The notes below the pieces were generated by a model that saw only the letters and a list, made by a program, of their open reading frames with translations, was not told the origin of the DNA and made no database searches. From positions 9,273 to 30,686 of the forward strand of contig KL571198.1 in NCBI GenBank assembly GCA_000715855.1: DNA of 21,414 nucleotides, written 5' to 3'. Numbering within the stretch: the first letter of the stretch is position 1; every line of letters starts with the position of its first letter. Below are positions 1 to 6,361 of the stretch, piece by piece. Origin of the DNA: Actinoplanes liguriensis (GTDB lineage: Bacteria; Actinomycetota; Actinomycetes; Mycobacteriales; Micromonosporaceae). The translations under genes were made by a program, and so were the position numbers.

Positions 1-839
1 CCAAAGCCGCCGTTCGACGGTTCTACGCTGATACCGGATACGACGTTCCGCAGACCGACAAGGCCGGGGGGCGAACTGACGCCACCACCATCGCCGATTC
101 CGAAGATGCGGTGGATGAAGCCGTGGATGCCGTCACCGATGTGGACGCTCAACTGGCAACGCCGGACCTCTCCGCCACCGAGCGCGCCTCGCTGAAGAGG
201 CAGAAGATCCGGCTGGAGAAGCATCTGAAGCGTGCTCGCGACACCCACGCGAACCTCGTCGCCACGACCGGTCCCATGGTGCCGCACAGCGAGTACGTGT
301 TCGTTTCGTCCTTCCCAGCCAGGGTCTCGGCGGTCTCCGCCAAGGTCGGCGACCCGGTAGCGGATCCGTTCCTCACGCTGGCCATCGGGAAGCTGGCGGT
401 GTCCGTCAAGATCCGGGCCGATCAGGTGGATCTGGTGCGAACCGACATGACGGTCAAGATTTCCGCCGAGTCGCTGGGAGAAGAGGCCACCGGAACGGTC
501 AGCACCATCGGTGACCTGGTGACCGATCCCAAGGGCGAGCAGCCGCCCTACCACCCGATGGTCGTCAGTGTCGCCGGCAAGCTGGACAGCTCCTGGTCCG
601 ACCTGGATGTGCGGGTAAGTGTGGTCGCTGCCGAGACGACGACGAAGGTGCTCGTCGTACCCCTGTCCGCCGTATCCGCCGCGGCTGATGGGCGTACCAC
701 GGTATCGGTGGTCTCCGCGAATGGATCCGCGACCCGAGTCGAGGTTCGCGTCGGGGTGTCCGGTGACGGCTACGTCGAGGTCGAGCCGATCTCGGGCGCG
801 CTGTCGGAGAACGACCAAGTTGTGGTGGGCAAGGCCTGA
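1..839 (+). CDS. MacA/HlyD-like periplasmic adaptor of an ABC exporter, 5' partial
   Basis: The reading frame beginning at base 3 is open to the left edge, so the start lies outside the window; the GTG at 111 is internal. The first visible residues (AAVRRFYADTGYDVP) resemble the end of a peptidoglycan-binding module, an arrangement common in actinobacterial exporter adaptors. Next comes a charged, alanine-rich coiled coil (about bases 105-260), then a lipoyl/beta-barrel segment (SSFPARVSAVSAKVGDPV) and a membrane-proximal domain to the stop at 837-839. Adaptors of this class link an inner-membrane ABC permease to the cell envelope. The stop overlaps the ATG of the ATPase gene (TGATG-type junction), so the genes are translationally coupled. 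The substrate cannot be read from the sequence. The HlyD-like class is clear; the peptidoglycan-binding module is less certain because most of it is missing. Confidence 0.85.
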   Translation, partial: KAAVRRFYADTGYDVPQTDKAGGRTDATTIADSEDAVDEAVDAVTDVDAQLATPDLSATERASLKRQKIRLEKHLKRARDTHANLVATTGPMVPHSEYVFVSSFPARVSAVSAKVGDPVADPFLTLAIGKLAVSVKIRADQVDLVRTDMTVKISAESLGEEATGTVSTIGDLVTDPKGEQPPYHPMVVSVAGKLDSSWSDLDVRVSVVAAETTTKVLVVPLSAVSAAADGRTTVSVVSANGSATRVEVRVGVSGDGYVEVEPISGALSENDQVVVGKA

Positions 840-1504
840 TGGACTCCGTCATCACACTCGCCGGCGTAGGACTGACCTACCCCGGACCGCCTCCGGTGTC
901 AGCGCTGCGTGATGTGGATCTTGACGTGCGGCAAGGCGACTACCTCGCGGTCGTCGGCCCCTCCGGCTCCGGCAAGTCGACGTTCCTCAATGTTGTCGGT
1001 CTGCTGGACAGGCCCACCCACGGCACCTACCTGCTCGATGGAGTGGACGTCTCGACGCTCAGCGAACGCGACCGTACAGCGCTGCGCGGTCAGCGCATCG
1101 GCTTCGTATTCCAAGCCTTCCACCTCATGCCCTACCGCACCGCCACCGAAAATGTCGCGCTGGCGACCCTTTACGCGGGCGTCCCGAAGAAGGTACGGAT
1201 CTCCACAGCTCACGAAGCCTTGGCGCGTGTTGGCCTGGCACATCGCGCCCACGCGCTGACGAACATGCTTTCCGGTGGTGAACGCCAACGGGTCGCCATC
1301 GCGAGAGCCATCCTTCACCGACCGAGCCTCCTGCTGTGCGACGAGCCGACCGGCAACCTGGACAGCGACAATGCCGCTTCGGTGCTGACGCTCCTCGATC
1401 AGCTTCACCGTGATGGGATGACGTTGATGGTCATCACGCACGACTCCACGGTGGCGAGCAGGGCCAAGCGGCTGGTGACGATTCGAGATGGTGCATTGTG
1501 CTGA
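839..1504 (+). CDS. ABC transporter ATP-binding protein, MacB/LolD type
   Basis: This 221-aa nucleotide-binding subunit has every catalytic motif in order: Walker A GPSGSGKS (residues 40-47), Q-loop Gln92 (FQAFHLMP), signature LSGGERQR (144-151), Walker B LLLCDEP (164-170) with the catalytic Glu followed by TGNLDS, and the H-loop His201 (VITHD). Length and the ENV/NLDS context match the MacB/LolD/FtsE clade, whose members drive FtsX-type permeases mechanically rather than moving substrate through a channel. The ATG overlaps the adaptor's stop, and the gene overlaps the permease start by 7 bp, so three subunits of one complex are coupled. Likely roles are export of a peptide, antibiotic or lipid-linked compound, or resistance; the sequence does not say which. 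Confidence 0.95.
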   Translation: MDSVITLAGVGLTYPGPPPVSALRDVDLDVRQGDYLAVVGPSGSGKSTFLNVVGLLDRPTHGTYLLDGVDVSTLSERDRTALRGQRIGFVFQAFHLMPYRTATENVALATLYAGVPKKVRISTAHEALARVGLAHRAHALTNMLSGGERQRVAIARAILHRPSLLLCDEPTGNLDSDNAASVLTLLDQLHRDGMTLMVITHDSTVASRAKRLVTIRDGALC

Positions 1505-2709
1505 TCGCACCCTCCCGCTTCCGCCTCGGCGACGTCATCGAAGAGTCCGTCGCCGGCTTGCTGCAGCGACCGATGCGATCGGCACTCACCATGCTCGGAA
1601 CCATGTTGGGCGTGGGATCGTTCGTTGCGGTCCTGGGGCTCACCGCAACAGCGGGTGGCCAGATCGACAAACGATTCACCGAGCTAGCGGCGACCGAAGT
1701 GACAGTTGCGGATGTCGGTGTCGCAGGCGCCAACGACCCGACCATGTCGTTCCCCGCCAACGCCGCCAGCCGAGTGGAATCCATCAACGGCGTCGTGCAT
1801 GGCGGCCGCTGGTGGCCTGTCCCCTTGGATCACCCCGCCGTGAGCAGCGCGCCGGGTATCAGCAGCCACGGCGGCGAGCTCCAGATCCTCGCGATGGACC
1901 CCTCCACGGTCGAGGCCGCGCGCCCGGTCCTCCGGCTCGGCCGTACCTTCGACACTTTCCATGCCGACCGGCACGAGAAGGTTGCGGTCCTGGGCTCCGT
2001 CGCCGCGTCGAACCTGGGTATCTATCGGCTCGATGGCAATCCGGCGGTGTTCATCGACGGAACACCGTTCACCGTGATCGGCATCATCGACGACACCGGC
2101 CGCATGCCTGACATGCTCTTCGGCGTCATCATCCCGGCGTCGACCGCGTACGACCTCTACGGTCCGCCCACCGAGCAACGGGCCCAGATGCTGCTGGAAA
2201 CCCGGCTCGGAGCCGCATCCGTGGTCGCCGACCAGGTGTCTCTGGCCCTACGTCCCGACGCCCCCGACCTCTTCAAGGTGACGGCGGCGCCCGATCCCAA
2301 GGCGCTGCGTTCCAAGATCGGCGGCGACCTCGACGTTCTGTTTCTGACGCTCGCCTCGATCTCACTGATCATCGGGGCGATCGGCATCGCCAACACCACC
2401 CTCGTCGCCGTGCTCGAACGGACCCATGAGATCGGACTGCGCCGTGCGCTCGGCGCTCGTCCACGACACATCGCCGCACAGTTCCTTACCGAATCGACGG
2501 TCCTGGGCCTGCTGGGCGGCATGATCGGGGCAGCCGCCGGCATCACCGTCGTGGTCATCGCTGCTCTCGTCCAGGGATGGACTCCCCTCTTGCAGACCTG
2601 GGCGGTAGCACCCGCTCCGGTTGCCGGCGCGTTGATCGGGCTTCTCGCGGGCGTCTACCCGGCTCAGCGTGCCGCGCGGATCGAGCCGGTCGAGGCTCTA
2701 CGGCGATAG
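1498..2709 (+). CDS. ABC transporter permease, FtsX/MacB family
   Basis: A 403-aa membrane protein with GTG start at 1498, overlapping the ATPase stop. The layout is that of MacB/FtsX permeases: one N-terminal membrane segment (about residues 28-52), a large extracytoplasmic domain (about 55-275), then three C-terminal segments (about 280-305, 330-360, 370-392). Family motifs are present: ERTHEIGLRRALGARP after the second segment, which contacts the ATPase, and the terminal YPAQRAARIEPVEALR. It should form a homodimer with the ATPase at 839-1504 and dock the adaptor at 1-839. No following gene is coupled to it; a small hairpin lies about 50 bp downstream. Confidence 0.93.
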   Translation: MLIAPSRFRLGDVIEESVAGLLQRPMRSALTMLGTMLGVGSFVAVLGLTATAGGQIDKRFTELAATEVTVADVGVAGANDPTMSFPANAASRVESINGVVHGGRWWPVPLDHPAVSSAPGISSHGGELQILAMDPSTVEAARPVLRLGRTFDTFHADRHEKVAVLGSVAASNLGIYRLDGNPAVFIDGTPFTVIGIIDDTGRMPDMLFGVIIPASTAYDLYGPPTEQRAQMLLETRLGAASVVADQVSLALRPDAPDLFKVTAAPDPKALRSKIGGDLDVLFLTLASISLIIGAIGIANTTLVAVLERTHEIGLRRALGARPRHIAAQFLTESTVLGLLGGMIGAAAGITVVVIAALVQGWTPLLQTWAVAPAPVAGALIGLLAGVYPAQRAARIEPVEALRR

Positions 2710-2760
2710 CCGCTTACCGGTACCGGGTTGACGAACCGGTTCATCCTTCTCCGCACTGCT

Positions 2761-2778
2761 GCAGCCGAACCCGGCTGC
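2761..2778 (+). terminator. Short inverted repeat after the exporter operon
   Basis: GCAGCCG and CGGCTGC form a perfect 7-bp stem with an AACC loop, 51 bp after the permease stop. No T-tract follows, as is common in high-GC actinobacteria. It could be a weak terminator, or part of the leader of the gene at 2819: a possible -10 (TACGAT, 2783-2788) lies just downstream, without a convincing -35. Confidence 0.35.
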
Positions 2779-2818
2779 TTGGTACGATCCCGCGCCACGT
2801 CGTGATCTTGGAGGATCG

Positions 2819-4348
2819 ATGCACGCACCATCGCGGATCGCCCGGCGCCTCAGCGTCTCGGCGACCGCGGCCCTCTCCCTCGTCCTCGCCGGCGCCACAC
2901 CAGCCCTGGCCGACGACACCATCCCGCCCGACACCACCGCGCCCGTCATCTCCAGCACCGGGCTGACCGAGGGCCAGACCGTTCTGCGACAGTCGGTCCT
3001 GCACCCCGTGGTCACCGACGATGTCGCGCTCCGGAGCGTCATCGTCCGGATCGGCACGACCAGCACCGGCGCCCGCTGCACGATCGATGCGACCCAGGGC
3101 ATCGACTGCCCGCTCACCATTCCGGTGGTGTTCAACGGCACCGACGTCGACGTGGTGGTTCGCGCCCTCGACACGGCGGGCAACCCTGCTCAGCAGACCA
3201 CCCGGGTGCACGTCGTCTCGGTGGCCTTGTCCGGCACGCTCACGCCGAAGGCGGGAACAGCGATGCGCAGCGGGCCCATGACGGCCACGCTGAGCGACGT
3301 ATCGCCGGAAGCCACCGAGATCGAGATGCTGGACGGGCCCGGCGGCACCGTCCTCACCACGCTCACGGCCGCTCCCTGGACCTTCACCTGGGACGCCTCC
3401 ACCGCCGGCGGCCCGCCGTGCTTCCGGCTCAGCGAACCGGGCGGCAACACCACGACCTACTGCTCGAACTATGTCGTCTCCGACGAAGCCCCGGTGATCT
3501 CATCGGTGTACGCCTTCCACGAGTATGACTTCGACCAATTCGGCAACAGGCTGGCCTGGTCCAGCCAACTGGACCAGGGCAAAGGCTGGATCGGCACCGA
3601 CGGCACCATCAGCGTGACCTCCACGGACAAGGTCGGCATCGATCACACCGAGCTGTGGGCCGACGGCGTTCTCCAGGGCAGCGCCACCACGCAGTACGCC
3701 CGCTTCGACTGGCACGACGCGACCCCCGGAAAGACCTTCGCGAACCTTGAGGTCCGCGTAACCAACCGGCTGGGTCTCACCACCACCAAAGCGTTCCGGT
3801 TGAACATCGACAACGCCGGACCGGTCCTGAAGATCTCGCCGCGATCCGGCACGCTGGTGCGCGGCAAACAGCTCGTCGTGACCAAAACCGCGATCGACCA
3901 GCACGACATCGTCCTGCCCGAGTCGGCCGACTTCAGCTCCCGGTGGCAGTCGTCCCCGCTCTCCTATTCGGAATACCTGACCCTGCACAGGGACGGGCCG
4001 ATCCTGCTGAGCCTCGCCGTCTACGACAAACTCGGCAACCCGGCCTCGGTCAGCAGTCGAGTGATCGTGGACAACACCAAGGCCAAGGCCACGTTCGGCA
4101 ACGCGCCGAAGAACAAGGCGAAGGTCAAGGGAACCGTCAAGATGACCGCGACGGCCAGCGACAAGAACGGTGTCGCCCGGGTCCAGCTGCTGGTCAACGG
4201 CAAGGTCGTCGCAACGGACACCACGGCGGCCTACAAGTTCTCGATCAACACCAAGAAATACGGCAAGACAATCAAGGTGCAACTACGGGTGTACGACCGT
4301 GCCGGCAACGTGACCACCACGTCGGTGCGTACCTGGCACCGCAGCTGA
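2819..4348 (+). CDS. Secreted Ig-like repeat protein
   Basis: A 509-aa exported protein. The ATG at 2819 is fixed by GGAGG at 2810-2814, four bases upstream. The N-terminus is a classic Sec signal peptide: basic RIARR, a hydrophobic stretch, and cleavage at about residue 31 (PALA-DD). The mature protein is built from beta-sandwich (bacterial Ig-like) units: one begins at DTTAPVIS (about residue 40) and ends near NPAQQTTRVHV, and the clearest is at the C-terminus (about 420-505) with KVKGTVKMTATASD, VARVQLLVNG and the closing VYDRAGN motif. Several cysteines are suited to intradomain disulfides. There is no sortase signal, C-terminal membrane segment or catalytic motif, so it is probably a released or wall-associated structural or adhesive protein. 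It is transcribed towards the convergent gene at 4487-5635 and stops just before a strong hairpin. Confidence 0.85.
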   Translation: MHAPSRIARRLSVSATAALSLVLAGATPALADDTIPPDTTAPVISSTGLTEGQTVLRQSVLHPVVTDDVALRSVIVRIGTTSTGARCTIDATQGIDCPLTIPVVFNGTDVDVVVRALDTAGNPAQQTTRVHVVSVALSGTLTPKAGTAMRSGPMTATLSDVSPEATEIEMLDGPGGTVLTTLTAAPWTFTWDASTAGGPPCFRLSEPGGNTTTYCSNYVVSDEAPVISSVYAFHEYDFDQFGNRLAWSSQLDQGKGWIGTDGTISVTSTDKVGIDHTELWADGVLQGSATTQYARFDWHDATPGKTFANLEVRVTNRLGLTTTKAFRLNIDNAGPVLKISPRSGTLVRGKQLVVTKTAIDQHDIVLPESADFSSRWQSSPLSYSEYLTLHRDGPILLSLAVYDKLGNPASVSSRVIVDNTKAKATFGNAPKNKAKVKGTVKMTATASDKNGVARVQLLVNGKVVATDTTAAYKFSINTKKYGKTIKVQLRVYDRAGNVTTTSVRTWHRS

Positions 4349-4357
4349 ACTGAACCG

Positions 4358-4400
4358 CGTGTGGCCTGGTTCCCGCCAGCGGCGAGAGCCGGGCCACACG
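4358..4400. terminator. Bidirectional terminator hairpin between convergent genes
   Basis: CGTGTGGCC (4358-4366) pairs perfectly with GGCCACACG (4392-4400). Pairing continues inward through 4372/4386 with two G-U pairs; after one mismatch, CGCC/GGCG closes a three-base loop. The whole forms a 43-nt hairpin. It lies 10 bp after the stop of the plus-strand gene and 87 bp after the stop of the minus-strand gene, so it can serve both. The rest of the gap, to 4486, shows no further feature. Confidence 0.75.
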
Positions 4401-4486
4401 TGCCGGCGGCGCGGCGGACCGACGATCATCTCGACGTCCGAGCCGACCGTGTCGTTGCCGAGGCGGCGATCAGCCGGTCGTTGCCG

Positions 4487-5635
4487 TCAGTGGCCGGCGT
4501 TGTCGATCGCGACAGCGTCCGGGTGCAGGGTCACCTTTTCCGGGTACGTACGTCCGAGCACCGCCAGGGTGGAGAGTTCGTCCAGGCCCGTGATGCCGAT
4601 GGAGCCGCTTCCGCGGATCAGGCCCGAGGCTGCCAGCGCGGACGGGGCGTCCACCGACGGCGCACCGGCCAGGTCGGAGCTCGTGCGGGCGTATCGATGA
4701 CCGCGGAGAGCCTGACCGAGGTCGACCGACCATCCGGCGGACTCGATCCGGGCCGACGTACGTCCGTCCAGGGCCGGACCGTGCACGATGCGGGCCGGGT
4801 CCCGTGCCGGAAGTCCGGGAGTGAGGGCACTCAGGTCCGTCCGCGGTGCCGCGTAGTAGTCGGTCAGCTCACTGACGTAGGTAGCCGTCTCGAGGGCGTC
4901 CGGAGCTGGTTGCCAGGCGAGCAGGTAGCGCGGCGCGGTGTGCGGCGATCCGATGGTGACAGCGGGCAGCACTGTCGCGTGGTCATAATCGAAGCCGTAG
5001 CCCTCGGCACCGCTCTCGCCGGTGAGGACCTGCCGGGCGTACCCGATGATGCTTGTGTGCCGGATCTTGCGGAACAGTGCCTTGGCGAAGAGCTGCTCGC
5101 GTGCCGTCTCGGTGTGCCGCAGCCCCAATGGCGTCACGTGTAGCGGCACCTGACGCCAGTTGACGAAGGGCAGCAGGGCGTCGCGCAGCAGCACGGTCTG
5201 GTGGATCCATTCGTTGAAGTTCTGGATGGCGACCGGGCCGCCACGGCGCCCGAGAAGCAGATCGGCAGCGGGACGGGTGAGCAGTTCGCCGTAACAGTGG
5301 CTGCGGACTGTCAGGGCCCCGGCGGGGAAGCGGGTCCGGCCGGCGAGGAGCCGGTCGAGGGCCTGGACCGCCCGGTCGGCGATCTCCCGTCCGATCGTCT
5401 CTGCCTGGCTGAGGAGTTCCTCGTTGGCCCGGGAGACCTCGGCCCGCAACGGCATGGTGCTCTCCCGGGTGCCCACCGCCAGTGTGGTGCGGACCTGGTC
5501 GGCAAGGATGTCGCGGTCGACGTCGCTCAGTGCCTCGATGGTGCCCTGCAGCAGCGGCGTGGTGAGGTCGATGAACTCGTGGGCGGTCATGGTTGTGGGT
5601 TCGCTGATCAGGTTCCAGCGGTCGGCGCCGAGCAT
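4487..5635 (-). CDS. Unrecognised 382-aa protein under probable TetR control
   Basis: I do not recognise the family. The frame is open from a GTG at 5644, but the ATG at 5635 is preferred because AGGTGGAG lies just upstream of it while the GTG has no Shine-Dalgarno. The N-terminal third is helical and charged (DVDRDILADQVRT to AVQALDRLLAG). The middle is rich in aromatic and His residues (VRSHCYGELL, NFNEWIHQTVLL, FVNWRQVPLHVTPLGLRH), with GYGFDYDHATVLP following. No signal peptide, membrane segment or nucleotide-binding motif is visible, so it is probably cytosolic. Third-position GC is typical of its neighbours, so it is a real gene. It follows tetR on the same strand with a 49-bp gap that contains a copy of the palindrome found at the tetR promoter, implying control by that repressor. 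TetR proteins often regulate adjacent detoxifying or modifying enzymes, but no chemistry can be assigned. Confidence 0.75.
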   Translation of the reverse strand: MLGADRWNLISEPTTMTAHEFIDLTTPLLQGTIEALSDVDRDILADQVRTTLAVGTRESTMPLRAEVSRANEELLSQAETIGREIADRAVQALDRLLAGRTRFPAGALTVRSHCYGELLTRPAADLLLGRRGGPVAIQNFNEWIHQTVLLRDALLPFVNWRQVPLHVTPLGLRHTETAREQLFAKALFRKIRHTSIIGYARQVLTGESGAEGYGFDYDHATVLPAVTIGSPHTAPRYLLAWQPAPDALETATYVSELTDYYAAPRTDLSALTPGLPARDPARIVHGPALDGRTSARIESAGWSVDLGQALRGHRYARTSSDLAGAPSVDAPSALAASGLIRGSGSIGITGLDELSTLAVLGRTYPEKVTLHPDAVAIDNAGH

Positions 5636-5647
5636 GTGCTCCACCTA

Positions 5648-5667
5648 TCTTGATCGTTCGTTACAGA
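5648..5667. promoter_or_regulatory. Probable TetR operator in front of the 382-aa gene
   Basis: The imperfect palindrome TCTTGATCG-TT-CGTTACAGA has 6 of 9 arm positions complementary. It sits between the tetR stop and the start of the 382-aa gene. Over 24 bp (5645-5668) it matches the element upstream of tetR (6278-6301) at 20 positions, far more than expected between unrelated intergenic sequences. The best reading is a second binding site for the same repressor. Confidence 0.6.
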
Positions 5668-5684
5668 ATTTGGGCAGCGAAAAA

Positions 5685-6263
5685 TCAGTCGAGGACACCC
5701 AGAGCGACCTCCACGAGAGGGGCCAGCACCTTGACGTCGGGCGTCACTTTGGCCGAGACCAGCAGGCCGTTGAGGAATGTGACCAGAAATGCCGCAAGGG
5801 TTCGCGGATCATGCCGATCGGCGATCTCGCCCCGGCCGGCCGCAGCCCGCAGCACGTCAGCCAGGGCATCCTGGCTGACGTTGAGCGCGTCCCGCACCGA
5901 GCGCTGAGTGTCTCCGCTGCCCGGAAGCCGCTCGCCGGCCGCGTTGACGAACAGGCACCCCCGCCCGCCGTGCATGACCGCGATCCGGATCCGCTCCAGC
6001 AGCATCGCGCGGATCACCGATCGCGCGTCACCATCCGCCTGCAGATCCGCGAGCGCGGTCGCGGCCAGGGTGTCGCGATAGTGCTCCAGGCAGAGCCGGT
6101 AGAGGCCCTCCTTGTTGCCGAAGGCCCCATACAGCGAACCCTGCCCGACTCCCAGATGCTCCGTCAGGTCCCGGACGGAGGTCGCCTCGTAGCCGCGCTC
6201 CCAGAACAGCTCCATCGCGCGCACCACGGCGGTGTCGGTGTCGAACTCACGAACGCGCGCCAT
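5685..6263 (-). CDS. TetR/AcrR-family transcriptional regulator
   Basis: A 192-aa repressor of typical TetR length. The N-terminal DNA-binding domain (residues about 8-58) has the hallmark pattern FWERGYEATSVRDLTEHLGVG followed by QGSLYGAFGNKEGLY, with the helix-turn-helix at about 28-48. The all-helical C-terminal ligand domain includes GCLFVNAAGERLPG and ends FLNGLLVSAKVTPDVK, as in AcrR/QacR-like regulators that sense small hydrophobic compounds. The ATG at 6263 has no Shine-Dalgarno. A good promoter places the transcription start at or next to this ATG, so the mRNA is probably leaderless. One palindrome copy lies within that promoter (autorepression) and one between this gene and its downstream neighbour, the probable target. 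The ligand is unknown. Confidence 0.93.
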   Translation of the reverse strand: MARVREFDTDTAVVRAMELFWERGYEATSVRDLTEHLGVGQGSLYGAFGNKEGLYRLCLEHYRDTLAATALADLQADGDARSVIRAMLLERIRIAVMHGGRGCLFVNAAGERLPGSGDTQRSVRDALNVSQDALADVLRAAAGRGEIADRHDPRTLAAFLVTFLNGLLVSAKVTPDVKVLAPLVEVALGVLD

Positions 6264-6269
6264 GGGACG

Positions 6270-6298
6270 AACTTAGCCTATCTGGATCGCTCGTTCAA
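6270..6298 (-). promoter_or_regulatory. tetR promoter, probably leaderless
   Basis: Read on the minus strand, TTGAAC (-35, 6293-6298) and TAAGTT (-10, 6270-6275) are separated by exactly 17 bp. Only six bases lie between the -10 and the ATG of tetR, which puts the expected start point at the initiation codon. The operator at 6281-6300 covers the -35 and most of the spacer, so repressor binding would block polymerase. Confidence 0.5.
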
Positions 6299-6300
6299 GA
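6281..6300. promoter_or_regulatory. Probable TetR operator at the tetR promoter
   Basis: TCTGGATCG-CT-CGTTCAAGA is an imperfect 9-2-9 palindrome with 7 of 9 arm positions complementary. It overlaps the tetR -35 and is repeated, at 20 of 24 positions of the wider element, in front of the 382-aa gene. The shared half-site reads roughly TCTTGAWCG. Confidence 0.65.
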
Positions 6301-6314
6301 AAGGTGATCCGCAG

Positions 6315-6348
6315 GGCGGCCGGGCACTTCATGGCATGCCCGACCGCC
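6315..6348 (-). terminator. Terminator hairpin after the propeller/Ig protein gene
   Basis: A 12-bp stem (6315-6326 with 6337-6348, one mismatch) and a 10-base loop begin 14 bp after the stop of the 824-aa gene. No T-run follows. It separates that gene from the tetR promoter. Confidence 0.6.
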
Positions 6349-6361
6349 GCGCTGACCGGTC

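Noticed and set aside
2717..2726. Palindrome CCGGTACCGG after the exporter operon
   Set aside because: At 10 bp it is too short to support a function in DNA this GC-rich.
3500..4282. A 260-aa minus-strand frame
   Set aside because: Shadow of the Ig-like protein gene, which has a signal peptide and a strong ribosome-binding site.
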